From positions 1,798,001 through 1,862,000 of the forward strand of contig BDSL01000003.1 of assembly GCA_003116995.1 (NCBI GenBank): a stretch of DNA of 64,000 nt, read 5' to 3'. Source of the stretch: Yamagishiella unicocca (taxonomy: Eukaryota; Chlorophyta; Chlorophyceae; Chlamydomonadales; Volvocaceae). The translations under genes were made by a program, and so were the position numbers. Below the pieces are notes generated by a model, which made no database searches, was not told the origin of the DNA, and worked only from the letters and a program-made list of their open reading frames with translations. Of the stretch, positions 12,153-22,452 are shown in pieces (positions within the stretch are counted from its first letter, which is position 1; every line of letters starts with the position of its first letter).

Positions 12153-15100
12153 TCACCGCCCGCTGGTAGCGGCGGAGGCCTGGGCGGGGGCGGCGGACCC
12201 GTTGGCGGACAGCTTTCGCAATCGAGCCCAGTCGGAGCGCCAATCGCGGCCGGCCTGCGGCTCCGGCCCTGGCGGCGCGGTGAGCTGCTGGACGGGGTCC
12301 GCCCCCCGAGGCAGCATGCCGCCGCCGCGGGTGGCCTGCAGAGGGAGGAGGGAGAAGAAAAACAGGGGCGTGAAGTGGGTTCCAGCTGAGTCACGAGGTG
12401 CTGGGCCGGGCAGTGTGGGAAAAAAAAAGACACGACCCATTTGGCATCGCACAAACACAAGTACCCCTTTGCGGCCGTCCGTTGTTGGCCGTATTCCCCC
12501 GCTGTCATGACAAATCACACCGCCGGCGCACCGCGTCCAAATCCAAACCCGCGCCCCACACCCCACCCACGTGGAGGTCCTCCAGCAGTCGCTGCTGGTC
12601 AGCAATGGTGTTCTGCGCGTTGTTGTACTTGGTGATCAGGGTCTTGATCTCCGAGGACAGCCCGTCAATCTGGATCCAAGAAATGGTACGGAAGAGGTTG
12701 TTAGTTCAGAGGGCTAGCGCACCGGCCTCTACACAGCACGGGCAGGTGATTCAATCGCCCCCCGGCCACTCAGCCATCTGGCCGGCCCCTTTCCTCCTCG
12801 CTGCCTCCCACCATCCACGTGTGGATGGCGCCAGCGCGGCCGCCGCCTCCTACCTGTTGCATCCGCAGCTTCTCGCTGGCCTCAATCTGCAGGGCCTGCT
12901 CTTGCAGCTGCTGCCGCGCGGCGATGTACTCGTTCACCAACTGCGGAGAGCAGCGCGAGCAACGAAAAAACGACGATCAAGCGTGAGCGGCGGAATGGGT
13001 GGGCCGAGGTGGGGGCCAAGGAGGGCAATCCGTCCACGTGCCAACGCGTCAGTAAACGTGCATCAGCCGCAAGTGAGGCCTCTTGCGTCCTCGCGAGGAC
13101 ACAGGCTCGCCCCCTTTCGGGACCCCCGCCCCTGTCCCCTTGGCTCTTCCCCCTACCCCCACCTGCGACAACTCCGTGCGCAGCCGTGCCACGTCCTTCT
13201 GCACAATCTCGCGCAGCGTCTTGACCATCTCCTGCGCCTCCACCTCCTTGCCCAAGCTGGCCTCCAGCTTCTCCTGCAGCGCCGTCACCTCGGTGCTGTA
13301 CTGCGTCTTGACGCCCTGCAGGTCAACGCGGTGATGGTGCACCACATGGCCGATGCCGGTCAGCACGCACGCAAGCCCGGTGCGTATGCCTGAAGACCCG
13401 AGCATCGCGTGCACCCAAGAGAGACGCCGAAGCGAGTACCGGTACATTATGCGATGGACGTCTTACGGTGCCGGGTGCAAAACGGAAACGATACGCGGAA
13501 ACGATACGCGGAGAAGTTCGTTCGAATCCTCTTTTGCCGCCCTTTCCCTCCCGCCGCTTTGGCACTAGATGTACACCCCCCGCGCACTCACGTCCAGCTG
13601 TTGCTTGAGCTCGGCCATGCGACCCTCGTAGCGCTGCGACACGCGTGCCTCCACTTCGGCCGCATTGACGCTGTTGGCCTTGGCGGCAGCGGCCGCCGCA
13701 GCGGCCGCCTCGGAGGCAGCCGCCTTCGCCTGCCGCTTGGCCTCCGTCAGCTCTGTGGCCATGGCGCTGTGCTTGGCCTGACAGGTTAAAGAAGGGACCG
13801 GTCAGGCCCAGGGCATCTAAGCATGGTATTGGAAGCCAACAAAAAAACGGGTGACAGCCAACACGCCGCGAAGCCCTGGCCAGGACAAAGGTAACCTGGA
13901 AGTGCCGGCTTCCGCAACGACATGTGACTTCATCGGCCCTTTAGCGACATGGCGGGGCCCAGTCGCTGCCCCGCACCCCACCCGCCCACCTGTAGCTCCG
14001 TCAGCTGCTCGGCGCCATGCCGCGCGGTGCGCTCTGAGACGGAAAGATCCTGCGCACACGGCGGTCAACGGCCGCGGCCAGGAAGTCAGCATTGCCGCGC
14101 CGCCGTGGCAGGCAGCTGGCGACACGCCCATGACCGTCGGCCACCCGAAGCGTGTCATCACGGACTCAGCGCAGCACTACCAAAATATCACTTTTCCGGA
14201 TAAGCCTATCCCTAATTTACAGCTACAAGCACCCACGCTGTAAAACACACGGACCAGTAAAGCAATCAGCGCTCCAACGAAAAACATGGCGCAGTGATAT
14301 TGGCGCGCTCGCCTCCTGACCCGCGATGGCATCCACGACTAGCAGCTATCAACGCCTGGCTATGACGGCGTACCACAGCATCGTGTAGGGCCGTGCAGCC
14401 CAACGAACAAAACAATGCACACGCATGCACATGCTCGCGCCTGCCTCTTCCGCTCTTCGCCCAAGTAGCATGCGCCGACGCCAGACCCACCTGCGCCATC
14501 CGCTTCAGTTTTTCCTGGCTGACGGACGCGGCTGTTCGAGCTGACCGCAGCTCCTCCAGAGCCTCTGACAGCTGATACTCCAGCATCTGCGAGAGGGCGC
14601 ATGGGGAACGAACCGCACACGCGTTTTGCCTTGAGTGAGACCCGCGATCCCGTTCCTGGCAACGTTTCAACGAAGAGGCTGCGGCTGTGGAGTGCTGCCG
14701 CGTTGGCAGCGCAAGGTGCGAAAACGATGGCACCGCCCCACAAAGCCGGCCAGCGAATTGACCGCTGCTCTTCCGTAGACGCATGCCTCCAGACGCCGAG
14801 GCCGCCCCTCCCAAGCCCCCACGCGACTCACCAGCACCTCTCCCGGCACCTCGCGCGCCAGCACCGACGTGGCGTCCGTGTGCCCCCAGTGGCACACCAA
14901 CACGTAGTCTTGCGCCATTGAGGCGCGCGCCGCCCCCAGCGTTGCGCCGTTGCCGCTTCTGAGGCCGCCGCCGCTCCTGCTGCTGCCAGGTGCTGTAGCC
15001 ACATTGCCGTCCGCGTCGCCGCGGGGTGGCTGCAGCACTACGAGCCGATCGTTGCCCTGCTCCCAGGTCACGTGGTCCAGGTCGCCGTGCACCATGACCA

Positions 15101-16207
15101 GCTTGGCTCGCGCTGCCTGGCTGTCGACCCGCAACGCGAAGGTGGCGGTGTGCATGTGGCCGGGACACCAGTCCAGCCGGAGCCCCTTCTTGACGTCCCA
15201 CTTGCCCAGCGACTCGCAGTCGCCCACCAGCACCAAGTACTCCCCGGGCATGGTGGTGCAGCGCGGCACGAGCAACTGGACGCGTGCATTGGCGCCATCA
15301 CGAACGAGGACCGAGTCCAGCAGGTCTGGCGCGACGGGCACGGAGGTGCCTCGCGAGTGGCCATTGGCGCTGTGGCCGTTAGCTTGCGCGCCGCCGTTTA
15401 CGTGGCCATTGCCATTCTTGGAGCCGTTGCTGTGGCTGGCATGGGCGCCGGCCTTGCCGTTACCGTTGCCGTTTAGGCGCGCCGCGCCTTCGACTGTGGC
15501 CGAGACAGCCCCCGGCGCGAGGACGCCCCGGGCCGCCGGGCTTGTCGAGTGGTGCTGGGGCCAGAGTGCGCGCTTCGCGATGGCGGGCGGGCTGCTAAGC
15601 GGCGAGGCGGCGGCGGTGGCGCAAGGTTTGGGGCTGCCGCGGCCTGCCACCGGAGAGCGTTGACAGCTGCAAAAGGAAGCGCCGCGCGAGACGTGAGGGA
15701 TGAACATGTCAGCGCGGAGCGTGGATGCAGTGAGTGCAAGAGTTTCAGCATGAAGGAGTGCTACCTGCGGCCGATGTTCGTCCACGGTGGAGGTACATCA
15801 ATTACCCAGGAGACAGGGGGTGACGCAGAGCAAGTGTCGAGACACTGAACACGGCCCCGTCACTACAGCGAGGCCCCCGTGCAACCGCAATAACTGTGCG
15901 CATCTCAAAGCTCGCCTAACAAACCCGCCAAAAGCAATGGCCGTGCCGTTGATTCAAAGCCATACACGCACAGGGCAAAATCTTGGCAGAGCACATAGGC
16001 CAGACAATTGCCTGCATCCGCCCGGTGTCCGTGGCAATATTCCGCAACAGGAAGAGCAGGGCCCCACCACGCAAAGCGCTGAATATCGTTGAGGAGGCCG
16101 CCCCTCCCGGCAAGTAACGCAGTCCGTGGACGCCTCCCTGTGCCAATTCCTCAAAAGCTCATGCATTTCTCCCAAGAACCTCACCTGGCAACGCTTTGAT
16201 TCAGCAT
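12153..16207 (-). CDS. Gene B: single CBM20 plus coiled-coil protein (SAGA-like family)
   Basis: Predicted 573 aa. Exons: 16207-16185, 15666-14832, 14586-14491, 14049-13990, 13777-13592, 13315-13163, 12940-12854, 12669-12571, 12335-12153, all phase-consistent. The start is ATG at 16207, with a phase-2 donor that completes a Ser codon in the next exon. Residues 1-70 are transit-peptide-like (Ser, Ala, Arg rich). A linker of Asn-Gly repeats covers about 72-113. The CBM20 (about 134-220) has LGKWDVKKG and TWEQGNDR. A tail DYVLVCHWGHTDATSVL follows at 261-277. Coiled coil runs from 287 to about 513 over six short exons. The last exon contains RDWRSDWARLRKL (543-555), close to but not matching the Rubisco-binding motif [D/N]W[R/K]xx[L/I/V/A]. 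The stop TGA overlaps a possible donor GTGAGC, so a further exon cannot be ruled out. Gene C is divergent from it. Confidence 0.85.
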
Positions 16208-17230
16208 CTGAATTATTGTTGTGCGCTTGTCCCAGCCAGAGACGCGACGGTAGTGGCGGATAAGGCGGACGACGAATGGTCACCCAGACGCTAAATCTGA
16301 AGACGACTAAACCTGTTCCAATATGTACGATAGATATACACGCACAGCCTGCGCGGTCGCGGTGGGATATTAGGTGAATGCCTTCTGCAACTCGTTGCGG
16401 TGCTATATCTCCCTAACGGTTGTCACGAACACAACATAGTAATCAATTATGCATCTTATGGCATATAACAGGACCAAAACAAGCCCAAGCCCAATAGTCA
16501 TGAACCCGACCGCCACAGGCTTGCCTGCGAACTCGCAACGACGAAGCCACCGGACAAGGAGATTAGGGACAATATGACACGAATAAACGTTTTGGGTTTG
16601 TAAGGAGAGCAAACGCTGGTAACTCCTTGGTCGACTTTGTAGTAGGTTGGGCAGCTTGAGTATAAGCGTGCATGCTCGGATCTCCTTATCTAGCCCCGAA
16701 GTTATGTAACAGCGCTAGTTGGCATTTGGCTAGCATTACGGCAAACCTCGTGTTTGCCGGAGACAGCCAGACCCAAAGCCCTCGGTCTACTGTACGACAG
16801 GGAGCGCGGTTGGAGGTCTTGCGGGGGGGGAATGGACAAACGACGAGCAACAAGAGTCGCTAGTATTTTGCTATCTGTTGCGGTGTGCTTGTAAAAGGAC
16901 GCGATTCCTGGTAGTTACCCTGTCGTCCCTCGAACTCGCACGTTTTCCCCTCTTCGCAAGTTACACCAAAGTTGCTTGCTTACGGGACATCTGTCAGCGA
17001 CAGTGTTGCGGCCTCGCTATCGGCGTCGGACGACGGGTGCGTAAATTGGCAAGCAGACGTCTTCGCGCGCGATTGAAGCGCAGAGCGTCAGGCGGCGGGC
17101 TGCCAATTCCTCAAAGCGCGCCTAATTTTTCTTATCGGAGATTTCTTCCAACATTGTCCACGGTTTCACAGGAACCTTCCTCGAGGTTTCGGCTGCGAAA
17201 CGTTGACTTCTCCAACTTGTTTTCCTGAAA
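16208..17230. other. Shared divergent promoter region of genes B and C
   Basis: About 1.0 kb between the start codons of gene B (-) and gene C (+). No coding sequence was recognised. Both promoters must lie here, which would allow co-regulation of two related starch-binding proteins. AT-rich patches occur near 16320-16345 and 16430-16460; no clear TATA box was assigned. Confidence 0.6.
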
Positions 17231-20200
17231 ATGTTGCAGAAGGGATTCAGGTAAGCTGGCAGCTCTGCTGCCTTGAAGGATTCGCCGGTTACAATGAATG
17301 TGCCTTCAAATTCAGGCTGCCTTGCGGCGAAAAGGCACGGTCGTCTACAACGCCTCGACTGAGCACACATAACAATTATGGTAAATTGTTGTCCAGCCCG
17401 TTTCGGTGATGAGCCGGTGACGACCCTCGGGCCACCAACATTAACCTTCGCCTGCCCCTCTCTCAGCAATTCCGGCCACGTTCGCCACCTCTGCGAGCCC
17501 TGCTGCAAAAAAGGCCTTTCGCGCTACAATTGCGATGGCGGTGAGCATAATTGTCACCTGCTGTACACGCAGTTGGACGTATACGCCTCCACCTGCCAGA
17601 AGAACTGACGCTGCCATTGCACGCAGGCTGTCGAACCCGCTTTGCCTCAGGAGGAGACTCTGACAACCAGCCCTCGGATCCGCAACCTGAGGATGACTGC
17701 GGAGGCTGAGTCCGAGGCGTCTGCATCGCTGGTAACCTGCAGGTATGTGGTGTGGATCGCAGGTGGTGCTGGGCTTCAAACCACCCTTATACCTAATTTG
17801 GGTTTCGGTTGCCAAGCCAACACCCTGCCCGAGACCGCTACGCTGCCCCCCGTCATCTGCGTTCAGGTTCATAGTCCCGTACCACGTCACGAAGCCTGGC
17901 CAGCAGCTGTTTGTAAGCGGCTCCACACCCGATCTGGGCGAGTGGGACGCGGACCTGGCCGTACCCATGGAGTGGCAGCAGGGCCATCAGCATACGGCCG
18001 TTGTGCGTATACCATCCAGCCGTGTCGTGCAAATCAAGGTGAGTGTTGATGAGTGATGGGCGTGGATTCTGAGCATCCTGTCAGATGTAAGGAAACTGGG
18101 ACAGGCTGAGCACAGCCCCTAACAACCAAGCAAGTAATGTCCCTTACAGGCAGCCTGTAGGCCAGTTCTACAGACACCTCTAATATCTAATGATTTTTTC
18201 ATTAAACGTATTCCGACATATGCCACACCTGCCCTCTTATTTTTCAGCTGGTTCTTAAGGAGAACGGCCGGCCCGTCATGACGGAGGAGGGCACCCCCCG
18301 CGACCTCATGCTGATGCCAGTCAGCGACGGCAATGGCGCACGACAGGAGCGGAAGTTGGTGGATCCGGCCATGGCGGTACAGTCGTCGGCCGTTCCCCAG
18401 CTGGACTACCAGGTCATGTGCCATTTTGGCAACCTGGATGCGACCCAGATCCTTCGCCTCCCGGTCGTTCTGCCAGCCAAGGAGCCAGGTAGGTGCATGA
18501 GATGACGAGGCTTGCGGAGAGACGGATATTGCTATACAAGCTCCTGAATCCTGTGTGGTTGGGTTCTTGATTCCAAATAAACGGCGAAATAGCTGCAATT
18601 TAACGAACCTGGGCGCCATGATGTGGGAATTCTAACGTAGCATTAGACACCGGGTTTAATGGTTAGAACGAACGCTCGCTGTCAACCTCTCAGTCCTTCA
18701 TAAGCAACAGGTTATGTCTGGTTTACCTTGCAACGGAGCGCAAAGCTGGCTGCTTATGCTCACAGATCCATGGTACATGCGCGTTCGTCTATTCCCTGTT
18801 GGGTTCGCTACACGTAGGCAATAGCCGTGTGCTGTGCAAGTTCGTTGTGATGCTGGACCACCTCAAACTGGAGCCGCGGCAGTACCCTGTGGTAGTAGGC
18901 AGCGTGAAGGAGCTGGGAGAATGGAAGGCGGAGGACGGCGTCAAGCTCATCCGTCAGGTGAGTTTGGTTGTGCAACGCATACGGTGGTGCATGGGGACTC
19001 AAGCAATTACCCGCTTCGGCTGTACGACGACGAAAAGTCGGCCATGTACTCGAGGGTCGCCGTGCAGAAGTGAACGCAACGCACACTAGACAGGAAGTCG
19101 CTGACACTGCTGCGCTTATCGTCATTGACGGTTTAACAGTAGTGATTCCAGCGCATTCGCTGACGTAAAAAGAGGGCTTCATGACCTGCCAACAGGTGGG
19201 CGGCTACTGGACTCGCCGGGTGGAGCTGCCGCTGAACGGAGATGACCTGAACGCCAAGGTAAGGTCAGGGACCGGGTCAATGCGTTCGAGACGATCGCGA
19301 TGGGTAGGTGATATGGTACTTAAATAAGATTTGCTTCTTGGAAATGTTTCAGCATCAAACGAAGAACGTACTTTGCTCCAAACGCACCAGGTCGTCATCT
19401 GCAACCCCGATGGCCAGCCGGTCCTGTGGGAGCCCGGCACCAACAACCGCTCACTGTCAGTCAGCCGTGACGTCCTCAACAGCGCTATGCATGTCTTCGT
19501 GTGCCGCTGGAGCATGCCCGACCATACCGCCGTGGTCTCAGTGCCAGTGGAATTCGAGAGTGCCAACAAGGAGTACGTCAAGCAGCTGGACGCAGCGCAG
19601 CACGAGATCGGAATTATGCGCCGGGTGAGTCAGCGTTAGGGGATGGTGTGGGCGTCTGAACGTGATACGCGCCACGTAAGGAGGTCTTCGGGGTATCGCG
19701 GGCTGCAAGGACACTATATTGTGGGGGAGAGTCTATTAAATTGCAGCGGCTGACTCTTTGCCACTGGTCCAACTCTCCTGTCGTGGTTGCCCGCAGTCTA
19801 TCATGGCGAAGTCGCGGCAGTGCCAGTCGCTGGAGTCGGAGTTGTCGGCCAGTCGCCGTGCCGAGCGGACGCTGCGCGAGGAAGTCAGTTCGCTGCGCAG
19901 TGAGGTCGGCTATCTGACGCAGGTATGTCGAGGTTGCCGAGCCAGTTAGGAGCTCGGCACAGTTGGCCCGTGCCTCGCCACCAGCCCGTTCCTGGGTGCG
20001 CATACTCCCTTCGTGCGTCGTTTCATGGAACGGGAGTCGGGGTAGCGTGTCCGTGTTTTCAGGTCTCCTGTCCTTAGCTGCATTGAACATCATTGCACGA
20101 AATCTTGCAGTGCGCGTCTACCACATCGGCACGGAAGGCAAATTCCTGTGTTGTGGTGTGACCTCTGGACCGGTTTGTGCCCCATGGGCTTGAATGACCT

Positions 20201-20640
20201 GCAGGAGGTGGAGGTGGCGCAGCGTGGCGAGCTGGGGGCCCGCCAGGAGGCCGTCGGTATTCATGACCAGCTCCAACAGCTTGGCGAGAAGTATGAGCGC
20301 CAGGTGCGGTCGGGAATTGGAAGACTTGTGGGGGAGAATCAGCTGGACATTACCTCCCTAGTGGGGTATGATGCGCCTGGATTCCGCCACAGCTGATGCA
20401 GATAGTTCTTATTGTAGAGAGATGGGGTTTTCAACAGCGTGTGGCGTTCACCCCTGTCTGCAGGTCTCGTTCCTGGAAGCCAAGCTGGACGAAATGGAGC
20501 AGGAGATGCTGATGCTGCGGGAACGCCTGGCGGCTGCTCGTAACGGAAACGGTCACGCCAATGGCAATGGTAATGGCAACGGCCACTCTTCGTACGAGCA
20601 CGAAGCGCCGCGCGTCAACAACCGCTCGGGCTGGCGCTAA
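17231..20640 (+). CDS. Gene C: tandem CBM20 plus short coiled-coil protein (SAGA-like family)
   Basis: Predicted 508 aa. Exons: 17231-17250, 17316-17380, 17467-17540, 17627-17742, 17867-18038, 18248-18488, 18818-18957, 19196-19258, 19391-19624, 19797-19922, 20205-20303, 20464-20640. The first three exons are small but their phases (2, 1, 0) chain exactly and give a transit-like N-terminus (AIPATFATSASPAAKKAF). The acceptor of exon 4 could instead be at 17651. CBM20-1 (about 92-190) keeps LGEWD but has MTEEGTPRDL where the family has WE-x-x-x-xR, so one sugar-stacking Trp is lost. CBM20-2 (about 230-325) has LGEWK and LWEPGTNNR. Coiled coil covers about 350-460, then an Asn-Gly repeat linker, and the protein ends in RSGWR. 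The domain order matches gene A; the coiled coil is much shorter than in gene D. Confidence 0.85.
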
Positions 20641-21592
20641 GCGGCTGCGCTTTCCACGCTTGGCGGTTATGCATGCACTCTTGCATGGAGGGATGAAGAG
20701 CTCTTGCGCCCGCGAGTTGACGGAGGTCTATGCAATCGTTTGAGAGGAAAACGCCCATGCGTTCTCGAGTAAGTTACGTCATCTGTCGAGACATGTCCTC
20801 CTGTCATTGTTTCGTTCGTGAGGGGCATACGGGGCCGCGGCAGTGGGCTCCAAGCATTCCTCCGCTGCAGGAGTTGGGCTTGGGGCAGCAGCGCGCCGTC
20901 CTGGTCGGCACGTCCTGAGTTGAGGCAAGTTGCACGGGCTCCCCTTGAATTGCTGTATCAAGTACTCGCTTTTCGTGTTGGCTGACGTCAACGGATTTTA
21001 TTTGCTGTATCTGGCGGCTGTGGTTCCAGTGGGAAGAGAGCAGCATGCTTTGCTCTGACAATTTTGTTTCGTTCATGAGGGTACCTGTATTTGCGGTAGG
21101 GGCGTGCTGACGAGCCTCCGAGAGATGACGTTGCCTGGCTTCGTGTTGACCATTCGTAAGGCGCGAGCAAATTGACCGTTACAGGCCGGGAAGGATGAAC
21201 GACGGGATCTGGAGTTTGGCTTATACTGACGTTCTATCTTCGCCCCATCCATATTATCCGCGGGCTGCGAGGGAACATCGCTCACGCGGTGTCCCTTGCT
21301 GACGATTCAAACCTCGCTCCGTACGGTGATGTCACCTTGCGATAGCGCTACATACACATATGGTACCTGGAACTTTGCTAATTTGGCCGTTACCCTGGCA
21401 AAGCCTCCTTCAACATGTGCGTTTGCTCCTCGTTAACCTGAACGAGTGCAATGGTTACCATGCATCCGCCCGCCGCGCACGGTGATCTCAGTGGCCCAAT
21501 CCTGGAAGGAAAAGCCCCCCACATCATAGCCGATTTCAAGAGGCGGATGTTCACATTTTCCTTTAGTGTTGGGTTCTGGGAGGATAAAGGGA

Positions 21593-21597
21593 TGTAA
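21593..21597 (+). terminator. Candidate polyadenylation signal of gene C
   Basis: TGTAA, the typical algal polyadenylation motif, about 950 bases after the stop codon of gene C. It is the first copy seen on this strand downstream of the gene. Confidence 0.45.
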
Positions 21598-22103
21598 GGA
21601 GGCGAGAGCAGCATTGTGGGCTGTGTTGACAAGGCTGCCAAACCCTAATTTCTTCGACGTTAGTACACGTAACGTGCTATAACACTAATCGCCGTCCAGC
21701 GCGGCCCTTTGGCAACATGGTTTACATTGTTGCTGCTGGCCCAGATGGATATCCAGTTGGCCGTGGTTGTTTGGTAGTGTGACTGTATTGAGAGGCACAT
21801 GCGCTCTCGGATGGTTTGTGTCCACTTTTTGTGCGCTGGTGTGGGTCCCGGCTTGTTCGTATTCTTTCCTGCCCTGTGCACATGCGCGTGTTTGGCGCTC
21901 GTTCCCTTCAAAGGGAGACAGCCGCCACATTTGGGGCAAAATGCTGTGTGGCTTTGGGATATTTAACCGAGAGCTGATCCGGTAGGGTCATTTGGTGGTG
22001 AGGCACGCTGTTGTTCCTGTACGACTCGCAGCTTGTGTTTTCAACGCTCAGCACCCACGCTTAAGCCGTGGGTCCGCCTTACGTTGGTTCGAGTTGCGCA
22101 GGA

Positions 22104-22108
22104 TTACA
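22104..22108 (-). terminator. Candidate polyadenylation signal of rsmG
   Basis: TGTAA on the - strand, about 345 bases after the rsmG stop codon, a normal 3' UTR length for this group. Confidence 0.5.
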
Positions 22109-22452
22109 ACCATTCAGGCCGCTACCGAAATAAGCGTCGCCGCAAAAGCCTGTAAAAAATGTCCTTATCATGTAGCTCATTTCGGCATCTAATACCCAAA
22201 ATGACACCCTCGACTTTGCAGCGCTGCGTCCTATCGTCACCCATCTCCCCGCGAACTCCGCCTAACGTCCCCTGGTGGCTGGTGGGCCGTGGCTACGACT
22301 GGTGCAAATGCCTTACCGGCCCCGCCATCACTATGGTGAATGTGCCACAGCGGGCAGTAATACGCCACGTGCCCGCGACCCAGGCAAATCCAGAGCTACC
22401 CGTGGCGACCGCAAATGACATTCAAATCCACATCTGATGCAATGTCTGCAGC

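Larger units (their letters stand above)
20641..22452. other. Convergent intergenic region between gene C and rsmG
   Basis: No gene was recognised. It should hold the 3' UTRs of both genes. A TGTAA at 21593-21597 suits gene C (+), with a second at about 22151. A complement of TGTAA at 22104-22108 suits the rsmG gene (-). If these are used, the two 3' UTRs nearly meet or overlap. Confidence 0.6.

Noticed and set aside
15473..15751. Alternative first exon of gene B starting MLKLLHSLHP
   Set aside because: It is transit-peptide-like but in a different frame from the CBM20. The small exon at 16185-16207 plus an acceptor at 15666 gives a phase-consistent chain.
17535..17540. Gene C start at ATG 17535 giving MAAVEPALPQ
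   Set aside because: It would lack a transit peptide. Two upstream small exons chain in phase to an earlier ATG at 17231 and give a plausible targeting sequence.
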